This document shows, in pieces, positions 24,918 through 33,167 of a stretch of 64,000 nucleotides of DNA. Under the pieces are notes generated by a model that was given only the letters and a program-made list of their open reading frames with translations, ran no database searches and was not told the DNA's origin. Location of the stretch: positions 62,001 through 126,000 of the forward strand of contig MNQK01000035.1 of assembly GCA_001915385.1 (NCBI GenBank), given 5' to 3'. Source of the stretch: Bacteroidales bacterium 52_46 (GTDB lineage Bacteria; Bacteroidota; Bacteroidia; Bacteroidales; Muribaculaceae). Position 1 is the stretch's first letter; every line of letters begins with the position of its first letter. The translations under genes and the position numbers were made by a program.

Positions 24918-27308
24918 ATGAATAGTATGAATAAGGTAATTGCTTTTTTGTTTGCGATAGCAGTATCATTATCGGGTTTCAGCGCTTTGGCTGATGAGTG
25001 CTGCGGGACGGTCAGGGGGCGTATTGTCAGTGCCGGTAACGAGCCGGTGGAGGGAGCATATATATATGTCATTGTGACCTCGCCTGAAGAAAAAGTCATA
25101 GCAACTTCTTTTTCCGATGAAAACGGTGTTTTTGAAATGACGTCGGGTTGCGGTGATGAACTCTATTTGATTATTTCCTGTCTCGGTTATAATCAGTTTG
25201 TGAATAAGTACAGTCTTGGACAAAACGAAGTAAAAGATTTGGGCGACTGTCGTTTGGAAATTAATGCCAAGGAGTTGCAGACTGTCGTGGTGAAAGGGCG
25301 ACCTCTCACAGTCAAGTCATTGCCCGACGGCTTTTCTGTAGATGTGCGTAAACTTGCCGAGAGCAGCAACAATGCTTTCGATTTATTGGGACGTCTCCCT
25401 CAGATTATTGTGGAAGGCGATAAGATAACGGTAGTAGGCAAAGAAAAAATTCTGGTACGGGTAAACAATGTGCTTCAGCGCGTTGAGGCTGCCGATCTCC
25501 CGAATGTGCTGCGTGGGTATGACGCGGAGCTGATTGACCGTGTAGATGTGATAACATCGCCCCCGCTCAAATACGATTCTGAGGGAACGACGGCGATGAT
25601 AACACTCCACATGAACTCAAAATTCAATAAATATGCCGGTGGAAACATCGGTTTTGAATTCATGAAAAATTCAGGCTACGGCGGACGTGAGGCTGTATAT
25701 GGTTCAGGTATATTCAATAATAAAAAACTGTTTGTTGACATTACTCCATCCTTCAATCATAATTTCTCTCACTATAAGGAGGATGCTTTGTATACTTATG
25801 AAGATAATACGACATACAAAAATTATACTCTTGGAAAAGGAAGAGACAATTATGTGGGTAGTTCACTTACGGCACAATACCAATACGATAAAGGTTATGT
25901 AGGGTTGAATGCCAATATAAACAAACGGACAACGCATAATAAATTCCCCTCAGAAGAAACACTGCTTGATGTCAGAAATCTAAATCGTAACGATATAGAT
26001 ATCGACAAGCCTCGATTTAATACAACAATGTATGCCGAACATGCCTTTACCAACGAATTCAAAGGATGGCTCGACGTGATATATTATAATTTTAGGGAAG
26101 ATACCGGAAATTTCTTTGACGGGATATATGAAAACTCTGAATCACCATTTATGGCTTATGATTCTATGGAGAAACTGAAAATCAATGGAGTGGCATTCTG
26201 TAATGATTATTCGATAGATATTGGTAAGGAACATAAGCATACCTTAGATTTCGGGATAAAGTTCTTTTACTCTCATCTTTCAAATGGTAAAGATGCCGAG
26301 CTGGCTTTGTGGCCTGAGGGCATCTTGTCGCGGCAGAACGACATACTCAAACTTAATGAAACAAAAACAATACCTTATTTGAGCTATACATGGCGTCCTG
26401 CTGATAGATTAAGTTTCAGAATCGGCTCACAATATATGTATACTGTCCGTCAAGTGAAAAATCTTAACATGGATAAGACGAAAATTGAATACTCGTCATA
26501 TTTGCCAGATTTCTTGGCCTCATGGAAGCCTGCAGATAGTTCGAGGCTATCATTTATAATCACATCCGGCAGCACAGAGCCTAATTTCAGTCGGTTAAAT
26601 CCGTTTGAATGGCGTACAGGTCAGTATAGTTATGCAAAAGGGAATCTTTCTCTCAGGAGCGAGAACAGATACCTCTATAAATTGGTGTATGTATATAAGG
26701 ATATTTTCACAGTCACATGCTATCTTAACCAAAAGAGAAATGTGATATCCTCCATAAATACCGTAGTCGACAATAACATATATTCGACCCAAAAGAATGC
26801 CCAGAACAGTATCGATTACGGAATAATGCCGACATATTATTTCAACCGGTTATGGTGGCTGACATTGTCGGCCGGCATTTATGGAGGATATGAAATTTCA
26901 AAAGGGATAATACCCGAAGTTCCAAAGCGGGAGACTTCCTATCAGTGGGGTGGAAATTTCAATTCCAGTTTCATATTCAACAGGCAAAGGACATTCACAG
27001 GGGATTTCGGGTTTAATTATAAAGGACGTACGCGTAACGTGGTCACTACTGTAGAACCTACCTATTCATTCTATGCCGGACTGTCATTATATCTCCTTGA
27101 CAGAAAAATGGGTATCCATATCTCAGGACTTAATCTGTTCGCTTCTGCCTACAAGGGAACTTCACATGCTGCCGGATATGTGATGGAGTTCAACAACCGC
27201 TATAATTATCCTACACTATATTTCCACATTACTTATCGTATCAACAACATCAATGATGATGCAAAAAACAGGACAGAAGCAATACGAAATGTCCAACAGA
27301 GGTTGTAA
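24918..27308 (+). CDS. TonB-receptor-like outer membrane beta-barrel protein
   Basis: This 796-residue protein has a signal peptide (to about residue 27, SGFSALA). Next comes a carboxypeptidase regulatory-like domain (about 33-115: CGTVRGRIVSAGNEPVEGAYIYV...VKDLGDCRLEI), then a plug-like region (LPDGFSVDVRKLAESSNNAFDLLGRLPQI...VDVITSPPLKYDSEGTTAMITL). The rest, about 550 residues, is rich in alternating aromatic strands. This is the OMP_b-brl_3 group, related to TonB-dependent receptors but often without a clear TonB box. The ligand is unknown. The preceding gene encodes a membrane-anchored regulator on the same strand that may control it. The gene is AT-rich compared with the chromosome core. 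Confidence 0.82.
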   Translation: MNSMNKVIAFLFAIAVSLSGFSALADECCGTVRGRIVSAGNEPVEGAYIYVIVTSPEEKVIATSFSDENGVFEMTSGCGDELYLIISCLGYNQFVNKYSLGQNEVKDLGDCRLEINAKELQTVVVKGRPLTVKSLPDGFSVDVRKLAESSNNAFDLLGRLPQIIVEGDKITVVGKEKILVRVNNVLQRVEAADLPNVLRGYDAELIDRVDVITSPPLKYDSEGTTAMITLHMNSKFNKYAGGNIGFEFMKNSGYGGREAVYGSGIFNNKKLFVDITPSFNHNFSHYKEDALYTYEDNTTYKNYTLGKGRDNYVGSSLTAQYQYDKGYVGLNANINKRTTHNKFPSEETLLDVRNLNRNDIDIDKPRFNTTMYAEHAFTNEFKGWLDVIYYNFREDTGNFFDGIYENSESPFMAYDSMEKLKINGVAFCNDYSIDIGKEHKHTLDFGIKFFYSHLSNGKDAELALWPEGILSRQNDILKLNETKTIPYLSYTWRPADRLSFRIGSQYMYTVRQVKNLNMDKTKIEYSSYLPDFLASWKPADSSRLSFIITSGSTEPNFSRLNPFEWRTGQYSYAKGNLSLRSENRYLYKLVYVYKDIFTVTCYLNQKRNVISSINTVVDNNIYSTQKNAQNSIDYGIMPTYYFNRLWWLTLSAGIYGGYEISKGIIPEVPKRETSYQWGGNFNSSFIFNRQRTFTGDFGFNYKGRTRNVVTTVEPTYSFYAGLSLYLLDRKMGIHISGLNLFASAYKGTSHAAGYVMEFNNRYNYPTLYFHITYRINNINDDAKNRTEAIRNVQQRL

Positions 27309-27316
27309 TGTCGGAT

Positions 27317-27769
27317 TTACAGTACCATGAACAGTATCGGCGGGAATGTTCCGTCTACGGTCGTGATAATCTTTGATGAATATGGATAGGCGCCTTGATA
27401 TAGGTGCTTGCCGTCGAATGTGTACAGTATCTTTGACCGGTATGGGTAGGATCCTTCGTAGATATGTTTGCCGTCCCATGTGTAAAGTATTTTGGCGGAG
27501 TAGGGGGAGGCGCCCTGATAGAGGTGTTTTCCGTCCCAGGTGTAGAGGATTTTGGAGGAGTAGGGGTAGGCACCCTGATAGAGATGCTTTCCGTCCCAAG
27601 TGTATAGGATTTTTGACGGATAGGTATATGCGCCTTGGTAGAGGCGCTTTCCGTCCCACGAATAGAGCACTTTGCTGGCGTAGGCGTAGGGGCCGGAATA
27701 GATTTTGGTGTGTGCCGATATGGCAGTGAGTGTCAGCAGCAACGTTATAAGCAGAAGCAGTCGTTTCAT
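27317..27769 (-). CDS. Small exported protein of six 20-residue tandem repeats
   Basis: This 150-residue protein has a signal peptide (about 1-19, MKRLLLLITLLLTLTAISA). Residues 22-141 are six consecutive 20-residue repeats with consensus KILYTWDGKHLYQGAYPYSS; they are also well conserved at the DNA level (60-bp units). A short tail TFPPILFMVL ends the protein. Repeats with Tyr/Trp-rich strands and DGK turns suggest a beta-solenoid or extended beta structure. Similar small exported repeat proteins (DGxxIY type) occur in other Bacteroidales; I know of no function for them. The gene faces the outer-membrane barrel gene, with stops eight bases apart. Confidence 0.75.
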   Translation of the reverse strand: MKRLLLLITLLLTLTAISAHTKIYSGPYAYASKVLYSWDGKRLYQGAYTYPSKILYTWDGKHLYQGAYPYSSKILYTWDGKHLYQGASPYSAKILYTWDGKHIYEGSYPYRSKILYTFDGKHLYQGAYPYSSKIITTVDGTFPPILFMVL

Positions 27770-27818
27770 CGCGGTTGAGGTATTAAAGGTTGCAGTTCAC
27801 ATATTAAGATACCGACTC

Positions 27819-27826
27819 CAAAGTTA
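27819..27826 (-). promoter_or_regulatory. -7 box of the repeat-protein gene
   Basis: On the minus strand TAACTTTG matches TAnnTTTG, 50 bases before the ATG. It overlaps the T-run of the amylase terminator. Confidence 0.4.
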
Positions 27827-27828
27827 AC

Positions 27829-27879
27829 AAAAAATGCCCGGAAATGAAATCATTTTTCATCCATTCCCGGGCATTTTGT
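27829..27879 (-). terminator. Terminator after the amylase operon
   Basis: Stem AAAATGCCCGG/CCGGGCATTTT (27831-27841 with 27867-27877), with further inner pairing, is followed on the minus strand by a run of six Ts. It can end transcription from the amylase gene. The plus side also has a T-rich flank, so it may work both ways. Confidence 0.65.
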
Positions 27880-27913
27880 TATTTTATCGATGGCGTTGCA
27901 AAACTGATATTGG

Positions 27914-28009
27914 TTACGTCATCCTGTAGGGCTACTCCCCGGAGCAGCCGATAATGAGATCCTCGCTTGATTGGCGGCTGCACCGTGGTGCAGCCCTACA
28001 GGATGACGT
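27914..28009. repeat. REPIN-like inverted repeat, family D copy 2
   Basis: Inverted arms TACGTCATCCTGTAGGGCT...GAGCAGCCG (27914-27949) and the reverse complement (27974-28009) share the TGTAGGGCT/TGCAGCC core of the copy at 6911. The outermost bases differ. Confidence 0.75.
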
Positions 28010-28041
28010 ATAATATTTTATTGCGACACCATCATATTGGG

Positions 28042-30993
28042 TTATTTATACTCGCCTTTGTCGCCGTTTTTGTCGTAGAGATGCCCTTTGACAAATGTGA
28101 GATTTTCCGACTGGTTGCCGCTGCCGTTGTTGAATACAAGGCCTGTCGTGCCCGACGGCACGGTATATTTGTAGATATTGCCCGAGTGCACGATCATATT
28201 CACGCCCGGCCATGATGAAGCGGATTCACCTCCCCAGTAGTGTACTTTCACCGTGCTCCAGTTGGTAGCTCCGTTGTCGAAATAGACTACATTGTCGCCT
28301 GTGGGAGGAGTCGGGCCGTCACCCGTACTGCCGTCGGGGTTATAGGTGGCGCCGTTGACGTATTCAAGGTTTCCGTTGCCGGCTCTAGTACCGCCTTTGT
28401 CGCTGATTATAATCAGTGTCGGCACTTTGCCTGCGGGAGCTTCCCAATAATATTTTCCGTCTTTCTGAGTCATAGCGTCGCCCGGCCACGCACCGGCTGC
28501 CGTGCAGTTCTCGGTTTCGTTCCATGCCCATACGTAGGGAGTCCAGTTCTGGGTGTTGTTGAAGTAGACATACTGTTTGTTGGGGTCGGGGTCGGGGTCG
28601 GGACCGGGTCCGGGGGTGTCGCTCTTAGTATAGGTGAACGACTGCACGTTGCTCCCGGCCTCGTTCTCGACGTAGGTCGACAAGGTAGTGGTCTCGGTGA
28701 AGGTCAGCGGAGAGGTATACACCGTCGACGATGCATTGGCGGCGCCCGCTACGGAGTAGCGTATCGGGGTGCCGGCAGGGTTGACCGACAGTGTCACCGT
28801 AACGCTCTCGCTGAATGTCGATGAGCCCGGAGTGGCTGTCACCACAGGTTTTTGAGGAACGGGTGGAACGGGAGGTGTGGGCGTGTCGATTTCATCGTCG
28901 GTGATCTGTCCGTAAGCCTCCACGAGCAATACCGGGCCTGATGCCTGCATGGTGACTTTGCCCCCGTCCACTGTAGCGGTAGTGGCCGTGTTGTAACCGT
29001 CCATCACCTTGGTGCCGTCAGCGAAAAATCCGTTGACATTGACCGTATATGTCTGTCCGGCCGAGGTGTTGAGGCGTATCACTACAGCGTTGGCATATGC
29101 TCCGTCAGTGAACGAGCGGCCGTAGGTGTCTGGGCCGAGATTGCTCTGCGTGCCCGCGCCTACTGCCGGATTGCGGCGGCGGAACTGGCCTATCAGCTGC
29201 CAGTGCTTGTTGTCGGCATTGTCGACTGCATCCCAGTTGAAGTCGCTGCGTGTAGCCATCGACTGGTCGGGACAGCCGCTCATATATCCGCGCGATGTCT
29301 CGTCGCCGTAATATATCTGTGCGCCGCCGGGGCAGAGCAGGAACATTGTCGCAACCTTTTTCTGGTCGCCGGGACGATGGAGACCGGTGTCGTGCGACGA
29401 CACGTAGTTGAGCACCTGGCGTCCGTTCGAACCGTTGCAGTAGTTGGCATAATATTCCCAGTCGCTTGTGCTCGGCGTACGTCCCTGACTACCCTCCGAA
29501 CTGTTGAAGGCGAAGTTGATCATCGAGTCGAAGCCGCCCGAAGTGAAGTATCCGGTATCGCCGTGGTCCCAGCCGAAAGCCTCGCCGGTCATCCAGAAAT
29601 CCTCGGTCCACGATTTGGCGTATTCGTCCGCGCGTGAGCTTGCACGCCAGTTGGCGAGCGCGGTCTTGCACGCCTGCTTGAGCTGGTTCCATCGGCTGAG
29701 TTCAACGTGCTTGGCCGTGTCGCAGCGGAATCCGTCGATACCGAATTCCTCCACCCAGCCTGCAAGCCATGCTATGAGGTAGTCGGCCGGAGCGCCTTTG
29801 CCGTCTGTGCGCCATGCGTCGAGATTTGGGAGACGGTAGTCAAGATAGTCGCCGCTGTTTTCCTGCTCCCATTTCAGTTTCAGGAACGGAGGGATATTCA
29901 CTGCCGAAGTTTTTTCGGTCACGACATCGGGGAGACCTGCAAGCGACATGGTGTAGTTGTCGCCCCCTCCGGGTGCGAAACCTGCCGACGATGACCAGCT
30001 GCGGTCGCCGAAGGCACGTACCCAGCCTGACCACCAATTGCCCCATTTGCCTTGCGTATCGGCGTTGAACGACACTTCATTGTCGTCCGACCACATCGTG
30101 TAATTGCCGTTCGACGGCATCCATCCTGCGGTGGCGGTGCCATTGAAATTGCCGAAATCGTAGTCCACGCAGTCGTCGAGTGTGCAATACCCGGTATGGT
30201 TGAGCACGATGTCCATCACCACGCGTATGCCGCGTTTATGGGCTTCGGTGACAAATGAGCGGAACTCTTCAACGGTACCCATGTTGCGGTCCATATACGT
30301 CCAGTCAAGAGCGTAGTATCCGTGGAACGCATAATGAGGGAAAGCATCGCCCTTGCCGCCTGTCCAGCCGTGCATCTGCTCGTAGGGAGCCGAAATCCAG
30401 ATTGCATCCACGCCCAGACGGTTGAGATAGTCGAGTTTCTCGGTCAGACCCTTGATGTCGCCTCCGTGGAAGGTGGCGTAGTCGGGCATATTGCCCTGCG
30501 AGCGCTGGCGGTGGTATGACATGTCGTTCGCCGTGTCGCCGTTGTAGAAGCGGTCGGTCAGCACGAAGTAGATTGTGGCGTTCTTCCAGCTGAAATGGCG
30601 TCCGCGGAGCACCTGCGGTGTCTTGATTTTTATCGTATAGGCTTGCGATGCGGTGCCCGACACGATATTGTATACTATGGTGTTTTCGCCTCCGTCGAGC
30701 GACGCCAGCGAGTGGTTGTCATACTCGCGTCCGTTGACAGTGATGGTGACGGTAGCGTCCGATGCCGTCGGAGCCGCCGACAGCGTCATCAGCGACGTGT
30801 CGTCAAGCTCGATGCTGTAACTTGTGGTATTGCGGTCGAAATTGACAAGATTCTGTCCGTCGACTTTTATCTCGAGCGCCGACAAGGTCGCGTCGCCCGA
30901 ATTGACGGCCGCTCCGGTGGCAGTGAATGCCGTGCCGAGAAGCATCATCGCGACAGCCGCGCTTACCTTATGGCTTATATTTCTGATATTCAT
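28042..30993 (-). CDS. Exported GH13 alpha-amylase with two starch-binding modules
   Basis: This 983-residue protein has a signal peptide (to about 28) without a lipobox. Residues 35-125 are a cadherin-like/Ig domain. The GH13 barrel spans about 135-690: region I DIVLNH (261-266), region II GFRCDTAKH with nucleophile D425, region III acid E471 in MTGEAFG, region IV H534/D535 in VSSHD. It is followed by a beta-sandwich to about 695, a chitobiase C-terminal-like domain (716-790), an Asp/Pro linker, and two CBM26-like starch-binding modules (807-885 and 902-983; VYFNNTQNWTPYVWAWN and VVYFDNGATNWSTVKVHYW). It hydrolyses alpha-1,4-glucans outside the cytoplasm. No T9SS tail is seen. It starts 21 bases after the GLUG gene stop, so the two are co-transcribed. 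Confidence 0.93.
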   Translation of the reverse strand: MNIRNISHKVSAAVAMMLLGTAFTATGAAVNSGDATLSALEIKVDGQNLVNFDRNTTSYSIELDDTSLMTLSAAPTASDATVTITVNGREYDNHSLASLDGGENTIVYNIVSGTASQAYTIKIKTPQVLRGRHFSWKNATIYFVLTDRFYNGDTANDMSYHRQRSQGNMPDYATFHGGDIKGLTEKLDYLNRLGVDAIWISAPYEQMHGWTGGKGDAFPHYAFHGYYALDWTYMDRNMGTVEEFRSFVTEAHKRGIRVVMDIVLNHTGYCTLDDCVDYDFGNFNGTATAGWMPSNGNYTMWSDDNEVSFNADTQGKWGNWWSGWVRAFGDRSWSSSAGFAPGGGDNYTMSLAGLPDVVTEKTSAVNIPPFLKLKWEQENSGDYLDYRLPNLDAWRTDGKGAPADYLIAWLAGWVEEFGIDGFRCDTAKHVELSRWNQLKQACKTALANWRASSRADEYAKSWTEDFWMTGEAFGWDHGDTGYFTSGGFDSMINFAFNSSEGSQGRTPSTSDWEYYANYCNGSNGRQVLNYVSSHDTGLHRPGDQKKVATMFLLCPGGAQIYYGDETSRGYMSGCPDQSMATRSDFNWDAVDNADNKHWQLIGQFRRRNPAVGAGTQSNLGPDTYGRSFTDGAYANAVVIRLNTSAGQTYTVNVNGFFADGTKVMDGYNTATTATVDGGKVTMQASGPVLLVEAYGQITDDEIDTPTPPVPPVPQKPVVTATPGSSTFSESVTVTLSVNPAGTPIRYSVAGAANASSTVYTSPLTFTETTTLSTYVENEAGSNVQSFTYTKSDTPGPGPDPDPDPNKQYVYFNNTQNWTPYVWAWNETENCTAAGAWPGDAMTQKDGKYYWEAPAGKVPTLIIISDKGGTRAGNGNLEYVNGATYNPDGSTGDGPTPPTGDNVVYFDNGATNWSTVKVHYWGGESASSWPGVNMIVHSGNIYKYTVPSGTTGLVFNNGSGNQSENLTFVKGHLYDKNGDKGEYK

Positions 30994-31014
30994 TTTGGAA
31001 TTTCTGATATGGGA

Positions 31015-32634
31015 TTACTTCTTAATTATCTTCTCTATGGCACGCGAGCCGTCGGAAAGGGTTACGTTAAGCATATATATGCCGCTGCCGAGGTGGCCGC
31101 ATTCGATGGCTACGGTTGCCTCGTTGCCGCACTCCATGTCGATTACGCGGCGTCCCGACAGGCTGTAGACTGCTATGCCGGCAATTCCTTCGGTTGCCTC
31201 CACGTTGAGCAGATTGTCGACCGGATTGGGGTAAACCGAAAGAGCTGCACGGTCGGTGTCGACTATCTCGATGCCGGTCTGTCCATGATAGAAATCATCG
31301 GAGGCCGGATCCTTCTGGTTATTGAGGCCTGCGAGTACGGGATATGAGTGCGTTCCTTCGGTGCGCCATTCCCATACGTCCGCGAAATTCCAGCCGAGCA
31401 AATCGCTGTACGTCTGCTTCGACACGAGGTTGGCGTTGTGGTCGTCGGCATGGTGTCCGTAGGCGCTCCAGTCGGTTCCGGTCAGCGGCATCAGTTTCCA
31501 GCTTATTGTGTTGGATGCATTGTTGGCAGCATTGTTATTGCCTCCGAAGCGTGCTATATACATTCCGTCGGAAGTCGGCATGATGGATGCGTTTATCGCT
31601 GCCGACGCTGACACGGTGCCGTAGTTGGCGCCGATAAGTCCGCCCGCATAGTTGTAGGCGGTGATTTTACCTGAAGCGTATGTGTTCTTTACCACACCCT
31701 TGTTCTTTCCGATAAGTCCGCCGGTAGCGTAGTCATTGGTGTTGGTGACGGCAGCTGTCGAGTAGCAGTCGCTGACGGTAGCTCCTACATTCTCGCCGAT
31801 GAGTCCGCCGGCGCATATCGACGAGCCTGTCACGCTGCCCGAGCTGAAGCAGCGCTCCACTCGTCCCGACGCGGCGTAACCCACGAGCGCGCCCGTGAAA
31901 GTGGTGCCGCTGACGGTGGCATCGACCACTCCGACATTCGTGATGACGGCTCCCTCTATCGCGTTGAATACACCCGTCGACGTTCCGATTGCGGTATTGC
32001 TTACCGTCGCGTTTTTCAGCGAGAACCCTTTGCCGTCGAAGTTGCCTTTGAACGGCGAACTCTTTGTGCCGATGCCGTTGAACTCACCCACATTTATGTC
32101 GGCTCCCATTTCAAAATACACATCCTCCGCCCAGTCCATCGATGTCGTTGACAAAGCGATGATGTCTTCCGTGGTTTTAAGGATGAAAGGGGATTGTGCA
32201 GTGCCTTCGCCTCCAGAGTACGCGTTTTTGCGTCCCTGTATTACTTCGGCCATGCAGTCGGCCGTCTGACGTCCTGACGACGTGCGGGCTATGAATCCGA
32301 GTTTGGTGACAGTCTCGAGCTGGGCTTCGGTCAGGCCGTAAAACGACATCAGGTCGCTGACCTTTATCGTGTAGGTGCCCCCGCTTCCGGTCATTTTGAA
32401 TTTCGCATTGATGGCTCCCGCCCAGTCTGAGGCCGGATATTCCTCCGAGCCGGCGATAGCCCATGTGTAGCAATAGACCTCCCCGCCGAAATCCGATGTC
32501 TGTATGGTCACCTCGAAAGGTTTGGTCGAGACAATCGGTGACGGCGATGATGTCAGGCTTGCCTGGTCGCCGTCGGCATATACCGACAGCACTGCGGTAA
32601 ACGCACTAAGCAGGCACAGTACTTTTCTTTTCAT
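31015..32634 (-). CDS. GLUG-repeat surface protein with T9SS type A sorting domain
   Basis: This 539-residue protein has a signal peptide (MKRKVLCLLSAFTAVLSVYA). Residues 25-130 (PSPIVSTKPFEVTIQTSDFGG...FIARTSSGRQTADC) resemble the beta-sandwich domains found before Bacteroidetes starch-active proteins. GLUG-type repeats lie at about 215-345 (GALVGYAASGRVERCFSSGS, GGLIGENVGATVSDCYSTAA, GGLIGKNKGVVKNTYASGK, GGLIGANYG). The last 75 residues are a T9SS type A CTD: SVYPNPVDNLLNVEA, IAVYSLSGRRVI, LGSGIYMLNVTLSDGSRAIEKIIKK. It should be exported by T9SS and attached to the surface. It is the first gene of a pair with the amylase, suggesting a glucan-binding role. Confidence 0.85.
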   Translation of the reverse strand: MKRKVLCLLSAFTAVLSVYADGDQASLTSSPSPIVSTKPFEVTIQTSDFGGEVYCYTWAIAGSEEYPASDWAGAINAKFKMTGSGGTYTIKVSDLMSFYGLTEAQLETVTKLGFIARTSSGRQTADCMAEVIQGRKNAYSGGEGTAQSPFILKTTEDIIALSTTSMDWAEDVYFEMGADINVGEFNGIGTKSSPFKGNFDGKGFSLKNATVSNTAIGTSTGVFNAIEGAVITNVGVVDATVSGTTFTGALVGYAASGRVERCFSSGSVTGSSICAGGLIGENVGATVSDCYSTAAVTNTNDYATGGLIGKNKGVVKNTYASGKITAYNYAGGLIGANYGTVSASAAINASIMPTSDGMYIARFGGNNNAANNASNTISWKLMPLTGTDWSAYGHHADDHNANLVSKQTYSDLLGWNFADVWEWRTEGTHSYPVLAGLNNQKDPASDDFYHGQTGIEIVDTDRAALSVYPNPVDNLLNVEATEGIAGIAVYSLSGRRVIDMECGNEATVAIECGHLGSGIYMLNVTLSDGSRAIEKIIKK

Positions 32635-33034
32635 TAAAAAGATTGGTTAAATTAAACATTAAAATTACAAACGTGCCCGTAAAGCAAAGTTTTTGAAGCA
32701 GAATTCGGTTTAGCTTGACAAGGCATAGGTTAAGGTTTTGGCTAAAAATCTATTGTACAGCTGATTTTTCTCCCGATACCTGAAAAAATTCCCTCCAGAT
32801 ACAGAAAAAATAATGGAGTCAAACCTTCTAATACTCCGATGATGAAAAAAATGATATAATCCGTTACAAAATTGGCAAATATTGCTGAAAAACTAAAATC
32901 TAAAAGTATGTTTTACAACATATATAGCCAAAAAGTAATGACGCGTAAGCGGAATAAAATATAAACATGTGAGCGGGCTTCAACTCGCCCGATTATGAAT
33001 TTTGAATTATGAATTATGAATTATGAATTAAAAG
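32635..33034. other. AT-rich intergenic region upstream of the GLUG gene
   Basis: This stretch holds no convincing ORF. It is strongly AT-rich. It contains a short hairpin (GCGGGC...GCCCG, about 32973-32990) and, at 32996-33030, tandem copies of the 9-bp unit TGAATTATG that recurs at 38117 and 62309. No good -33/-7 pair for the GLUG gene was found. Confidence 0.5.
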
Positions 33035-33079
33035 AAAGTCCGCCAAGCCATTTTAAGAACTTGGTGGACTTCCTTTTTT
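33035..33079. terminator. Stem-loop terminator after the adhesin gene
   Basis: AAGTCCGCCAAG...CTTGGTGGACTT forms a 12-bp stem with one G-U pair and is flanked by TTTTTT on the plus side and a weaker T-rich run on the minus side. It lies about 90 bases after the adhesin stop and may be bidirectional. Confidence 0.6.
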
Positions 33080-33167
33080 GTGTTATCCGCTTGCCGGGAT
33101 AAGTTGTAAATACTTACTGTGTGGTTCCTCCCGGCGTCACGGATTGGTTTGAGCCTGTTTCATTTTG

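Noticed and set aside
27216..27659. 147-residue repeat-rich frame on the minus strand
   Set aside because: A shifted reading of the 60-bp repeats; it lacks a signal peptide and the regular Tyr/Trp pattern of the frame chosen.
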